A stretch of DNA of 64,000 nt from Henriciella sp. (lineage in GTDB: Bacteria; Pseudomonadota; Alphaproteobacteria; Caulobacterales; Hyphomonadaceae): the NCBI GenBank assembly GCA_013214545.1, contig JABSQB010000005.1:1-64000 (forward strand), in the 5' to 3' direction. Position numbers and translations under genes: made by a program. Under the pieces are notes generated by a model that saw only the letters and a program-made list of their open reading frames with translations, ran no database searches and was not told the origin of the DNA. Positions within the stretch are counted from its first letter, which is position 1, and the number at the start of each line of letters is the position of its first letter. Of this stretch, positions 9,619-20,704 are shown piece by piece.

Positions 9619-10607
9619 ACCGGCTGCGTAAATCTGAGCGCGGCGCGGCGCTTCTGACCGTGATGATGATTGTCGCGGCCATGTCGGTGGCCGCGCTGGC
9701 CGTGACGCAGGCTGTGACGCAGTCGACCGTGCGATCGCGTTCCCTCGATGCCCAGGCGCAACTGGCCTTCTATGCTGCATCAGCTGAGGAAGTCGCCAAG
9801 GCGCGGCTGACGGAGGTTCTCAGCCCACTGGAAAACAAGCTGGTTCTGGGCATGCCAGGCCTGGATGAGACGCAATTGATCCCAATCGATGACGGAGCGC
9901 TGTCGGTCACGGTGCGAGACACGACGAATTGCTTCAACGTCAATTCGCTGACCAAGGTTGGCGAGCGCGGCACGCTGGTCGCCGACGCCGATCAGCAAGA
10001 GACCTATCAGCTGCTCTTAACCTCATTGATTGAGGAAGCGTACAATTCCGACGTGGTGGCCTTGGTCGCTTCGCTGATTGACTGGATGGACGAGAACAGT
10101 GTGCCCGGAAATGGCGGGGCGGAAGACGCTTACTATCTCAGCGAAGTGCCGTCCTATCGCACGTCTGGGCAAAAACTGAGCTCGCTGGACGAGTTGCGGA
10201 GTATTCGCGGTTATACGACGGATATCTTCGCCCGCGTGCGTCCGGTCATGTGTGCGTTGCCTGCGGATTCTCAGCCGCGTCCGCTCAATATCAACACGCT
10301 GGAAATTCATCACGCACCGCTGCTTCAACAGGTTTTTGCCAATGCGCTGTCGATCGACGATGCTCGGGATCTGATTGCCTCTCGCCCAGCGACCGGATGG
10401 GCGAGTGTCGAAGATCTGACCGGAGATCCGTTGGTCCAGAATATTGACCCTAACCTCGTCAAAGCTGATCGCCTCGGTCTCGTCACAAGTCTTGTAGAAG
10501 TTTCAACGAATGTGTCCTATCGCGGATCTGATATGACTATGCGCTTTCTCTTCGAAGCTCAGGCCGGTCGGCCGATCCGCACACTTCGCCGTGAGAGGAT
10601 TGGCTAA
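9615..10607 (+). CDS. gspK: Minor pseudopilin GspK
   Basis: Largest minor pseudopilin, expected at the very tip of the pseudopilus. The 330 residues carry the prepilin-like leader RG/AALLTVMMIVAAMSVAAL, which lacks Glu at position 5 as is usual for GspK, then DTTNCFNVNSL, a calcium-binding type segment (SLIDWMDENSVPGNGGAEDAYY) and a helix-hairpin-helix style LNINTLEIHHAPLLQQVF. The overlap with gspJ is ATGA and with gspL is TAATG. Confidence 0.94.
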   Translation: MNRLRKSERGAALLTVMMIVAAMSVAALAVTQAVTQSTVRSRSLDAQAQLAFYAASAEEVAKARLTEVLSPLENKLVLGMPGLDETQLIPIDDGALSVTVRDTTNCFNVNSLTKVGERGTLVADADQQETYQLLLTSLIEEAYNSDVVALVASLIDWMDENSVPGNGGAEDAYYLSEVPSYRTSGQKLSSLDELRSIRGYTTDIFARVRPVMCALPADSQPRPLNINTLEIHHAPLLQQVFANALSIDDARDLIASRPATGWASVEDLTGDPLVQNIDPNLVKADRLGLVTSLVEVSTNVSYRGSDMTMRFLFEAQAGRPIRTLRRERIG

Positions 10608-11773
10608 TGGCGCGGGTCTACGCTCTTCTCCAACCTGACGAGACGCTGCTCTTTGCGCGCGCACGCGGTAATGGCTGGGCGATCAGTGCAGAGTCGAACG
10701 GCGTGGAGGCGCGTGGACGTAACCTGACCGTCCTGCTGAGCGGTCTCGACGTGACCGGGCTCACGGCAGTTATTCCGGCGAGAAATGAAAACGAGACCCG
10801 CCGCGCTGCGCCATATGCGGTTGAGGACGATCTTGCAGAAGGGGTGGAAGCCAGCCACGTCGCATTATCCGATCCGGACAAGGCCAATCCGTCTGCACCG
10901 CGCGGTGTAAATGTCGTCTCCACGGCGCGCCTCAGCGATATCATCACGGCTCTCACCCAACAGGGCTGGGATGAAGCGGAAATCGTCGCTGCGCACAGCT
11001 TGTTGCCAGATGGAAACGTGCTCTATGAAGCACCAGGCCTGGTGCTTGGGCGCCTCGGCGAACGCAGCTTTACACTGGATGCTGGATTTGGCCGCGATGT
11101 GCTGGTTTCGATAAGTGCGCCGCATCCGGAAATCACCATTTATGGAGAGCATGTTGCCGATGCGCTGGGGCGTCCCGTCAGCGATGCTGGCGCGAATTCG
11201 CTTGAAGCGTTGCTGGTGCAGCTTGCCAATTGGGCCGAACAAGACGGGCGTGGCATTCGACTGCGTCAGGGTGCGTTCGAGGCGCGCAGACCAATAGATC
11301 TTCAAGGGGCAGGGCGCTGGAAACTGGCGGGCGCGCTTGCCGCGGTCGCTGCGATTGGCTGGTTCGGTGCTATGGTGCTCGAGACGCAGGCGATGAATGC
11401 CCGCGCGACTCAGCTCGATACGCTAGCTCAGGAATTTGCTCGTATCGGATGGCCAGAGCTTGATGGCGATGTCCGGCGGGTGCTCGCAACTACAGGCGGT
11501 CCTGACGGTGCGGCGGATCAATTTCCCGGCCTGCTTGAGGTCAGTGCCGTCTTGTACAACGGTCTGGCGGAGGTTGACGGCAGCGAGTTGCGGACGCTGC
11601 GTTATGATCGCGCGCGGAGACAACTCACGGCTTCGGTGGCGTTTGAAAGCTTTGCAGATGTCGATCGCCTGACGACAATTCTCGGTGAGTCCGGTCTGAC
11701 CGCGCGCTCTGGTGATTCCCGTCAGAGCGGCAGTCGCGTGATCGGAGATCTGACTCTGGAGAGCGGCTCATGA
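10607..11773 (+). CDS. gspL: Type II secretion system protein GspL
   Basis: Inner-membrane anchor of the GspE ATPase. The 388-residue protein has an actin-like cytoplasmic domain (RRAAPYAVEDDLAEGVEASHVAL), one membrane helix near residues 245-262 (KLAGALAAVAAIGWFGAMVL) and a ferredoxin-like periplasmic domain. Sequence conservation is low, so the position between gspK and gspM carries much of the assignment. Confidence 0.9.
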   Translation: MARVYALLQPDETLLFARARGNGWAISAESNGVEARGRNLTVLLSGLDVTGLTAVIPARNENETRRAAPYAVEDDLAEGVEASHVALSDPDKANPSAPRGVNVVSTARLSDIITALTQQGWDEAEIVAAHSLLPDGNVLYEAPGLVLGRLGERSFTLDAGFGRDVLVSISAPHPEITIYGEHVADALGRPVSDAGANSLEALLVQLANWAEQDGRGIRLRQGAFEARRPIDLQGAGRWKLAGALAAVAAIGWFGAMVLETQAMNARATQLDTLAQEFARIGWPELDGDVRRVLATTGGPDGAADQFPGLLEVSAVLYNGLAEVDGSELRTLRYDRARRQLTASVAFESFADVDRLTTILGESGLTARSGDSRQSGSRVIGDLTLESGS

Positions 11774-12258
11774 CAGAGTGGTGGAAAACCATGGCGCCGC
11801 GGGAGCGTTTGTTGATTGCGATTGCTGGCGTGCTCACCGTGATCGTCATTGGCTGGCAGTTCGTGCTTGTGCCGTCCATGGCAGCCCGCGCTGAAGCCGA
11901 AGTCCGCTTGAACGAGGCGGATCGATCACTCGCGCAGATCCAGGAGCGGTATGGCCTGCAACGCGCATTCGGATCAGCTGCGCCAACCAATGCTCGGCCG
12001 ACTTCGGCCAATATCGAAGACTTCAAGGCCGCCGTCACCGGCGCAGCCGGGGACGTCGGTCTCGCCATCGCACGGCTGCAGGGCAATGACACAACGAGCG
12101 TTCGCCTGATCTTCGAAAATGTAGACCCGCGATTGATATTCATCTGGCTCGAAAGCGTCCAGGCCAATCATTCTGGACAGGTGACGCGCTTCAACATGGA
12201 GCAGTCAGGTGGCGGCATGGTGCGCGCGAGCGTCGATCTGATGCCAGGGGGATCATGA
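11770..12258 (+). CDS. gspM: Type II secretion system protein GspM
   Basis: Partner of GspL in the inner-membrane platform, 162 residues. A short cytoplasmic tail (WWKTMAPRERLL) precedes one membrane helix (LIAIAGVLTVIVIGWQFVLV), a coiled stretch and a small periplasmic ferredoxin-like domain, the classic GspM layout. It overlaps gspL and gspN by 4 bases on each side. Confidence 0.9.
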   Translation: MTEWWKTMAPRERLLIAIAGVLTVIVIGWQFVLVPSMAARAEAEVRLNEADRSLAQIQERYGLQRAFGSAAPTNARPTSANIEDFKAAVTGAAGDVGLAIARLQGNDTTSVRLIFENVDPRLIFIWLESVQANHSGQVTRFNMEQSGGGMVRASVDLMPGGS

Positions 12259-13007
12259 TGCGCAAACTCTTATTATTGATTGTCTTTATTCTTGTGCTGA
12301 TTGGGGGACTGATAGCGTTCACACCCTTGGGCTTTGTGCTGAACCAGTCTGGTGTCGGTAATATGGGGATTGGTTGGGCCAAGGTTGATGGAACGTTGGC
12401 CAAAGGCCGGATCAGTGGCTTTTATGCTGGTACGCAGCCGATTGGCGATGTCAGCCTTAAATTGCGGCCTCTGTCGCTGCTGACCTTGTCACCGTCCTAT
12501 GACGTTCAGTGGGGCGGCGCTGGCGGGCAGGGAACAGCAGCGCTGACTCTGTCGCGCCGCGCGCTCAATGCTGAGGATATTCGCATGCGTCTAGAGATCG
12601 GCGCGCTCGAAGGGTTGGAGCCGGCGGTGCGCGCCATGGGCGGGACACTGGACATTGAGGGCGGCAGTTTTCAGCTCACGCAATCTGGGTGCGAAGCGGC
12701 CGCGGGCCAGTTGTCTACGTCAGCGCTATCGACGCTCGCGGCTCAATATGGTCGGCAGTTTGGCGAAATTGCCGGGCCGATCAGCTGTCAGAGCGGAGCC
12801 TTCGTGATCGCCATGGCAGGAGAGTCCGATTCCGGCGATCAGGTGAACATTGATGCCAGCGCTAACATTCTGGGCGGCGGCGATTTTTCGACTCGGGTTC
12901 GGACGCAAGACGCGCAAATTATTCTTGCTTTGACGCAGATCGGCTTTGTGCGCGAGAATGGGGAATTCGTCTATCGCCAATCGCGAACCGCAGGACTGTC
13001 GCAATGA
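12255..13007 (+). CDS. gspN: Type II secretion system protein GspN
   Basis: GspN is an accessory inner-membrane protein found in only some type II systems. The 250 residues have an N-terminal membrane anchor (KLLLLIVFILVLIGGLIAF) and a periplasmic beta-rich region with the family pattern GIGWAKVDGTLAKGRISGFYAG near residues 38-60 and SLKLRPLSLLTLSPSYDVQW. Two cysteines (CEAAAGQL, ISCQSGAF) about 39 residues apart could form a disulfide. It overlaps gspM and the next lipoprotein gene by 4 bases. Confidence 0.85.
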   Translation: MMRKLLLLIVFILVLIGGLIAFTPLGFVLNQSGVGNMGIGWAKVDGTLAKGRISGFYAGTQPIGDVSLKLRPLSLLTLSPSYDVQWGGAGGQGTAALTLSRRALNAEDIRMRLEIGALEGLEPAVRAMGGTLDIEGGSFQLTQSGCEAAAGQLSTSALSTLAAQYGRQFGEIAGPISCQSGAFVIAMAGESDSGDQVNIDASANILGGGDFSTRVRTQDAQIILALTQIGFVRENGEFVYRQSRTAGLSQ

Positions 13008-13495
13008 TCCGACTATTACTCGCCGCCCTTGGGCTATCTTTCCTGCTGATTGGGTGCCAGTCCAATGATGTTGATCCAACTGAAGAGCGGGCACGCCTGC
13101 TCGCACAAAGACCTGCTATCGACAGTGTCCCGAGCTCTGCCCTCGGACCACAGGCCTTGCTGACGGGCGAATGCGGTCTGTTCCTGTGGAGCCAAACCGA
13201 TGTCTCCAAGTTCATTTTCTATTCCAAAGCTCTGTCCGGCACCGCCCTGTTTGCGCAAGGCGAAACGCCTTTGGCGCTGACACAAATTGCTGCTGGCGGA
13301 GACATATTTGGCCAGTTCAATACAACGCTGGGCTATCTGGCAGACGATGGCCGCGAAGTGTCCTTGGACCTGGTTCCGGGTGACCTGCTGGAGGGCGGGC
13401 AGCGGATTGAAAGCGGAATGATCAATGTACGGGATCGGGAAGGCTGGGATACCAAGCTGCCGGTGCTCGGTGTGCGAGCCTGTCAATTGGAATGA
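13004..13495 (+). CDS. Predicted lipoprotein of unknown function in the gsp operon
   Basis: I do not recognise a named family. The 163-residue protein starts with a lipoprotein signal peptide (MIRLLLAALGLSFLLIGC, predicted lipidated Cys18), followed by a charged linker and a beta-rich domain with two further cysteines (GECGLFLWSQT; RACQLE at the end). It overlaps gspN by 4 bases and the RNase-like gene by 4 bases, so it is certainly co-transcribed with the secretion genes. A role as a pilotin-like or accessory factor of the secretion system is inference from location only. Confidence 0.8.
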   Translation: MIRLLLAALGLSFLLIGCQSNDVDPTEERARLLAQRPAIDSVPSSALGPQALLTGECGLFLWSQTDVSKFIFYSKALSGTALFAQGETPLALTQIAAGGDIFGQFNTTLGYLADDGREVSLDLVPGDLLEGGQRIESGMINVRDREGWDTKLPVLGVRACQLE

Positions 13496-14529
13496 CCGCA
13501 ACGCTTTTCTCGAAAATTATCAGACACATCGCGCCCGGTGAGGTACGCGCCGTGTTGTTCGATGCTGAGGATCGCGCATGCCGCATTTTCACAGAGAGAT
13601 GGGGCGGTAATCGCCAACTTGCGCGATATGGGAGTATCCACAAGGCGCGCGTCCGGGCGTTCGCAGAGACGCAAGGCGGGGCATTTCTGGAGCTCGCGTC
13701 CGGTGAAGAAGCGTTTCTGCGCTTGGCCGCGCGCCGCGAGCTGACAGAAGGGGCACAGGTCACGGTCGAAATCGCTAGCGAAGCCCGAGCAGACAAGCTG
13801 GCGCGCGCTACGGTGACGACGAAGCCTGTAACCGAGATCGATGCCTGGACCTTATGGCGGGCGCAAATCCCCGGCGCAGAAACGCTGGATGTCGAAGATG
13901 ATGCAGACAGGGTTGAAGCCGCGATCGAGCAAGCGCTGGCGCCCAGCGTCACACTACAGGACGGCGGCCAGCTCCACATTGATCGTACGCGCGCGCTGAA
14001 CGCTATTGATATCGATACATCGGGCCGGCTGCAGAAGGGGAGCGCCGGTGCACGTGCGTTGACACTCAATAAAATCGCCGTTCAAGAAATGGCGCGTCAA
14101 ATCAGCCTCCGTGGCCTCGGCGGGAACGTCGTACTTGATTGTGTCGGGCCACTTAACAAAACCGCGAGCGAGAAGATTCAGCAAACGGCCTCGGCGGCGT
14201 TTGAGGCGGTTGGCTTACAGGGCGTCAAAGTGCTTCGACCATCTTCGCTTGGATTGATGGAATCGTCGGTTCCGTGGCGTGCGTGCCCGGTAGAGGACCG
14301 CCTGGCTGCTATTCCTCGCGAAACTGAGCTTTTGTCGCTGATGCGCGACGCAGCGCGCGAAGCTAAAGTGAACCCAGCAAGTCTGTTTCAACTGGTCCTT
14401 TCCAAATCCGCGCGGCAAGCTTATCTGGACCGTCGCGGCGATGTGGATCAGGCGCTTATAGACCATTTTAGTGGCCGCGTGACGATCAGTGACGAGTTGT
14501 CTGAGATGAGTAAGGTGACAAAGCGATGA
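13492..14529 (+). CDS. Short ribonuclease E/G-family protein
   Basis: RNase E/G enzymes cut single-stranded RNA for rRNA maturation and mRNA decay. This protein has 345 residues, well short of RNase G (about 490). It holds an S1-like N-terminal domain and the catalytic-type motif ALNAIDIDTSGR, followed by LRGLGGNVVLDCVGPL in place of the usual LRDLGGLIVIDFIDM. The first acidic residue of each motif is kept but the second Asp of the latter is not, and the CPxC zinc-link is absent. The pairing with yacG is common in alphaproteobacteria. It overlaps both neighbours by 4 bases. Activity cannot be assumed. Confidence 0.85.
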   Translation: MTATLFSKIIRHIAPGEVRAVLFDAEDRACRIFTERWGGNRQLARYGSIHKARVRAFAETQGGAFLELASGEEAFLRLAARRELTEGAQVTVEIASEARADKLARATVTTKPVTEIDAWTLWRAQIPGAETLDVEDDADRVEAAIEQALAPSVTLQDGGQLHIDRTRALNAIDIDTSGRLQKGSAGARALTLNKIAVQEMARQISLRGLGGNVVLDCVGPLNKTASEKIQQTASAAFEAVGLQGVKVLRPSSLGLMESSVPWRACPVEDRLAAIPRETELLSLMRDAAREAKVNPASLFQLVLSKSARQAYLDRRGDVDQALIDHFSGRVTISDELSEMSKVTKR

Positions 14530-14711
14530 GCCAGAAAAAATGCCCGATCTGTAGCGCGCCTTTGACGACGGCAGAGTTCAAGCCGTTCTGCTCCAAGCGC
14601 TGCGCCGATGTTGACCTCTCGCGCTGGCTGAAAGGCGGTTACGCTATCCCGGGTCGCCCTTCCGATCAGGCTGACGAAGTTCCAGGTGGCCCGGACCCGT
14701 CTGATGCTTAG
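14526..14711 (+). CDS. yacG: DNA gyrase inhibitor YacG
   Basis: Small zinc protein, 61 residues, known in E. coli as a gyrase inhibitor. Four cysteines form the zinc site (KKCPICSAP and PFCSKRCADVDL), followed by the invariant LSRWLKGGYAIPG. The length and the ATGA overlap with the RNase E/G-like gene are typical. It is the last gene of the long gsp operon. Confidence 0.95.
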   Translation: MSQKKCPICSAPLTTAEFKPFCSKRCADVDLSRWLKGGYAIPGRPSDQADEVPGGPDPSDA

Positions 14712-14863
14712 AATGATTAGTCTTTGGAGAATGACGACCGCACGAGAATGACCCGTAGGTGGGGCGTAAAGATGGGTCGCGGTTCGATGCAAGAAGATGG
14801 TTGGCCGCAGGCAACTGAAATTCGCTTCAAATCAGGGCTTGCTCAGATCAAGTGACTCAATTA

Positions 14864-17026
<2,163 letters not shown>

Positions 17027-17158
17027 CGCCGGACGCTCGTCCGAGCTTGTCCTCTATTTGGGCGACACGTCGGGACAAACTGCAAAAAACACGTTTGCGC
17101 CGTCAAAGAAGGTTGCAAGCGCAAAGACGTTTATATATATCCGGCTCTCCAACAGAGC

Positions 17159-17233
17159 GCTCCCTTCGTCTATCGGTTAGGACGCCAGGTTTTCAACCTG
17201 GAAAGAGGGGTTCGATTCCCCTAGGGAGTGCCA
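17159..17233 (+). tRNA. tRNA-Glu (anticodon TTC)
   Basis: A 75-base cloverleaf with encoded CCA. The acceptor stem GCTCCCT/AGGGAGT closes with one G-T pair, the anticodon arm is CCAGG-TTTTCAA-CCTGG, and the T arm is GGGGTTCGATTCCCC. A TATATATAT tract about 25 bases upstream is a plausible -10 region. Confidence 0.97.
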
Positions 17234-17336
17234 CTTTTTTACCACGACAAGTCGATTTTATGTGCGTTGTCTGATGAAACGCGCGTGACAGCGCTGAATC
17301 TGCAGTCTAACATTTTGGTTAATTGGGGGTGGGCCC

Positions 17337-17852
17337 ATGAGTGAGACGGCTGAACAGGTTTCTAAAGTGAGTGCAGAATCAGGTGTACGCCTGATTGGTC
17401 GCGTCAAATGGTTTGATACGATCAAGGGGTATGGGTTCGTGGTGCCCGAATCGGTTGAGGGCATCGTCCTCAATCAGGATGTGATGATGCACGTCTCCTG
17501 CCTGCGCGCCTATGGCGAGAATTCTGCTGATGAAGGCGCCCGCATTGTCTGCGACGTGGTGGAACGTGATCGCGGGTGGCAAGTGCTGAATATTATTGAA
17601 ATGGACCGGCCAAAATCGGCCGTCATTCGCGATCAGGGCGAGGCGATGGTCTATGAGCGGGCGATTGTGAAGTGGTTCAACGCGGCCAAGGGCTTTGGCT
17701 TCGTCAATCGCCCTGGCGATGCTGCTGATATTTTCATCCACATTTCCGTCATGCGCAAAGCGGGCCTGGATTCGATTGAGACCGGTATGGAAATCGAGAT
17801 TGTTGCTGGTTCCGGCAATAAGGGCGAGAACGTTCTTTTCATCAAAAAATAG
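17337..17852 (+). CDS. Double cold-shock-domain protein
   Basis: RNA/DNA-binding protein of 171 residues with two cold-shock domains. The first ([18 protein letters not shown], about residues 21-85) and the second ([18 protein letters not shown] with [13 protein letters not shown], about 105-171) both keep the RNP1 aromatic residues. Double-domain proteins of this type are typical of alphaproteobacteria and act in transcription antitermination or mRNA chaperoning. The leader between tRNA-Glu and the ATG is about 100 bases and ends in a G-rich ribosome site. Confidence 0.93.
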   Translation: MSETAEQVSKVSAESGVRLIGRVKWFDTIKGYGFVVPESVEGIVLNQDVMMHVSCLRAYGENSADEGARIVCDVVERDRGWQVLNIIEMDRPKSAVIRDQGEAMVYERAIVKWFNAAKGFGFVNRPGDAADIFIHISVMRKAGLDSIETGMEIEIVAGSGNKGENVLFIKK

Positions 17853-17908
17853 AATGCCTGTGAGGGTGTTGCTTGCCGCGCTGAGGCCGCGAGGCTAGAG
17901 AGTCGGGT

Positions 17909-18379
17909 ATGAAACTGTTTCGTATCCCTGCCTTCGCTTGTCTTGTTGCCGCTTTGCCAATTGCAGCCGCGGCTGACCCCATGGATGTTACGCCGCTGAG
18001 CATTGTCAGCGCCGAAGCGACGCATGAGTTCTCGGTTGAGGTCGCGGATGATGCAGAAGAGATCAGTTTTGGCCTGATGGAGCGTGAGAGCATGGATGCC
18101 GACAAGGGCATGCTGTTCGACTTCAATCCGCCGCGTGAGCCGAATATGTACATGAAGAACACGCTGATTCCGCTGGATATGCTGTTTATCGCGGCCGACG
18201 GCCACGTTGAGATGATCGCCCGCAACACTGTGCCCGGCTCGCTGCGAACGATTTCGCCGGGTGTGCCGGTGCGCGCGGTGCTGGAACTGAAAGGCGGTCT
18301 TGCAGCGGAGCTGGGCATTCAGCCTGGCGATACGGTGCAACACCCCTTGTTTGGCAACGTTGAAGCGCCAGCAGAATAA
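17909..18379 (+). CDS. Exported DUF192-family protein
   Basis: 156-residue protein with a signal peptide (ACLVAALPIAAAADP) and one DUF192 domain, shown by EISFGLMERESMDADKGMLF, MYMKNTLIPLDMLFI and the closing PGDTVQHPLF. The biochemical role of DUF192 is not established; members are secreted or periplasmic. It lies 56 bases after the cold-shock gene and 16 before the thioesterase. Confidence 0.88.
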   Translation: MKLFRIPAFACLVAALPIAAAADPMDVTPLSIVSAEATHEFSVEVADDAEEISFGLMERESMDADKGMLFDFNPPREPNMYMKNTLIPLDMLFIAADGHVEMIARNTVPGSLRTISPGVPVRAVLELKGGLAAELGIQPGDTVQHPLFGNVEAPAE

Positions 18380-18395
18380 TCGAGCATAGCCGGAT

Positions 18396-18839
18396 ATGAG
18401 AGAAGAAGACCTGCCCGCACACCTGATTGTGCCGGACGGCTTCGTGCTGGCGCAATCGCGCGGCAAATTCTCCAACCATAATGGCCCGGTCTATATTGCC
18501 GAAGGGGCGGGCGATCTTCGCAGCGGCCTTTATGTGCTCGACCGGCATTGCAACAGTATGGGCTTTCTGCACGGCGGTATGGCGAGCGCTTTCTCTGATC
18601 GCGCTTTGGCGGTTGCGGTGTTTGATGCGACGCGGAAAATGTCGGTGACGCTGAAATTGACCCTGCATTTCTTCGAGACGGTCAGGCTCCACAAATGGCT
18701 AGAAGCCCATCCGCGCGTGCTGAGCTATGACAATGATCTCGTTCAGGTCACGGCGGATTTGATGATTGATGGGACAAAACTCGCAGCCCGCGCAGATGCG
18801 ACATTCCGAACACTGCGAAGACCGCAAAAACAGGGTTGA
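18396..18839 (+). CDS. PaaI-type hotdog-fold acyl-CoA thioesterase
   Basis: 147-residue hotdog-fold protein predicted to hydrolyse acyl-CoA thioesters. The diagnostic segment CNSMGFLHGGMASAFSDRAL contains the HGG...D helix of the PaaI group, followed by the VTLKLTLHFFETV strand. The natural acyl substrate is unknown. It ends 31 bases before tRNA-Pro. Confidence 0.85.
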   Translation: MREEDLPAHLIVPDGFVLAQSRGKFSNHNGPVYIAEGAGDLRSGLYVLDRHCNSMGFLHGGMASAFSDRALAVAVFDATRKMSVTLKLTLHFFETVRLHKWLEAHPRVLSYDNDLVQVTADLMIDGTKLAARADATFRTLRRPQKQG

Positions 18840-18870
18840 AACCCCGAAAACCGACAGTATACCGGGAGGC

Positions 18871-18947
<77 letters not shown>

Positions 18948-18972
18948 GTTTCTTTAGAAGGGCCGGTCAAAA

Positions 18973-19278
18973 ATGGACGCTCGTATATACAAGCCTGCCA
19001 AGACCGCCATGCAATCAGGTCGCGCAAAGACCAAGGATTGGGTCCTCGAATTCGTGTCCAGCGCCAAACGGGTCTCAGATCCCGTTATGGGCTGGACCAG
19101 CATTGACGACATGACCGGTCAGGTTCGCTTGCACTTTGACAGTCGCGAGCAGGCGATTGCCTATGCCAAGCGCGAGGGTCTCACCTTCTCAGTTGAAGAG
19201 CCGCGCGAAACCAAACGGTTGGTGAAGTCTTATTCTGAGAATTTCTCTGCCAATCGCAAGCAGCCCTGGACGCACTAG
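18973..19278 (+). CDS. NADH:ubiquinone oxidoreductase accessory subunit (NDUFS4-like)
   Basis: 101-residue homologue of the mitochondrial 18-kDa complex I subunit NDUFS4, a supernumerary subunit found in alphaproteobacteria. The start ARIYKPAKTAMQSGRAKTKDW and the core DPVMGWTSIDDMTGQVRLHF with REQAIAYAKREGL are the conserved family regions. It stands alone, away from the nuo operon, directly downstream of tRNA-Pro. The stop overlaps that of the DUF1501 gene on the other strand by 4 bases. Confidence 0.95.
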   Translation: MDARIYKPAKTAMQSGRAKTKDWVLEFVSSAKRVSDPVMGWTSIDDMTGQVRLHFDSREQAIAYAKREGLTFSVEEPRETKRLVKSYSENFSANRKQPWTH

Positions 19279-20690
19279 ACGAAGGCTGGACCTGCGCTGA
19301 AATTGCCAAGGTTTGGCAGCGCAGCGGCAATCTCTGAATCATTCAATCCAAACCAGCGCCCAAGCGGCTCTGCGAACTGTTCGACAGATGTGGTCGGGAT
19401 CAATCGACCGCTGCCAGCGTCTTGCGCATGATCAAAATCATAGGGCGGCATGTCGCCGAAGATCTGACCACCCTGCACAGCGTCGCCGACAACAAAGTGA
19501 TGGCTGCCCCAGCCATGGTCCGTGCCGTCGCCATTGATTGCCAGTGTGCGGCCAAAATCAGAAGCTGTGAACAGCGTCACATCGCTTGAAAGCCCGATCT
19601 CCTGCATCGCCTGATAGAAAGCGACGACGCCAGCATCAATGTCGGTCTGCAAGCCGGGTAGGTCATTGGCTTGATTTGAATGCGTGTCGAAGCCGCCGAT
19701 GGCGACGAAGAAAACTTGCCGATTGATCAGCAGAGCGTCGCGGATGGCGATTGTATTGGCGACGGCTTGTAATTGCTGGCCGAGGAAGCTGCTCGGGAAA
19801 GCAGTCGCGAAGGGCTGAATCGAAGCGAACGCCTCATTAAACGTCTCGTTGGTCGTCAGCGCTGTGCGCATCGCATTGGAAACATCCCTGTCGATGAGAT
19901 TGGTCGACGTGAAATCCATAGCTTCGAAGTGGTCGCGAAGCTTTTGATAGATCGCTTCGCCTTCCGGCGTGCTGCGACCGGCTTCGAAGAAGTTGAGGGC
20001 GTCAATTTCTGGCGCTCCGTTCAAACCGACCTGATAGGGTCTGGCTTGCGATCCGGTCAGGAAGAGCTCGTTGCCCAGGCTGGTAATCGTCGTGAAGTCC
20101 GGGCTGCCACTATTGGCGCCTGCAGCCAAAGCCGCGTCAGCAAACCGGCCGCCCCAACCGAACTGGGCGCCTTCAGGCTGGCTCGACATCCAGGTTGATT
20201 GCTGATCATTGTGCGAGAACAGCCGTTTCGGTTGCGGCGCGCTTTCGTTCAGGAACTCGGTTCGCGTCAATGGCTGGATCAGTGGTCCGACATTGCCGAC
20301 AATTGCCGCATTTCCCGCATCGAACAGGCCTTTAATGCCGCTCAATTCTTCAGGTAGCGCGAATTGCCGGGTGCCGAAGTCAGCGGCATTGCTGGGATTT
20401 AGCGGTAACAGCCGATCGCGGGCGCGGGTCGAGCCGCCTTGCATGTTATCGTAAAGACCCAACAAAGGCGCCCGAATAGTCGCGTAACGGTCGTAGGACG
20501 CCTGATCATAGGGCAGGACGGTGTCATGGCCGTCCAGACCGCCCAGGAAGAACAGGCAAACCAGCGCTTTATATCCAGAGGTCTCAGCGGCGCTCGCCTG
20601 AAACGCTGCGAGTGAGCTGCCAAGCCCTGCAAGGGTCGCTGCGCTAAGGGCGCTCGCGCCGGTGAGGAAATGTCTGCGTGTCGGTTTCAT
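19275..20690 (-). CDS. Tat-exported DUF1501 family protein
   Basis: 471 residues with a twin-arginine signal (MKPTRRHFLTGASALSAATL) and the DUF1501 fold, related to the alkaline-phosphatase/sulfatase superfamily. Visible family motifs are CLFFLGGLDGHDTVLPY near residue 45, LFSHNDQQSTWMSSQP near 160, VFFVAIGGFDTHSNQ near 325 and TASDFGRTLAINGDGTDHGWGS near 380. It follows the DUF1800 gene by 14 bases on the same strand; the two families are nearly always neighbours. The function of the pair is unknown. Confidence 0.92.
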   Translation of the reverse strand: MKPTRRHFLTGASALSAATLAGLGSSLAAFQASAAETSGYKALVCLFFLGGLDGHDTVLPYDQASYDRYATIRAPLLGLYDNMQGGSTRARDRLLPLNPSNAADFGTRQFALPEELSGIKGLFDAGNAAIVGNVGPLIQPLTRTEFLNESAPQPKRLFSHNDQQSTWMSSQPEGAQFGWGGRFADAALAAGANSGSPDFTTITSLGNELFLTGSQARPYQVGLNGAPEIDALNFFEAGRSTPEGEAIYQKLRDHFEAMDFTSTNLIDRDVSNAMRTALTTNETFNEAFASIQPFATAFPSSFLGQQLQAVANTIAIRDALLINRQVFFVAIGGFDTHSNQANDLPGLQTDIDAGVVAFYQAMQEIGLSSDVTLFTASDFGRTLAINGDGTDHGWGSHHFVVGDAVQGGQIFGDMPPYDFDHAQDAGSGRLIPTTSVEQFAEPLGRWFGLNDSEIAAALPNLGNFSAGPAFV

Positions 20691-20704
20691 ATCTGCCCCT
20701 CCGC

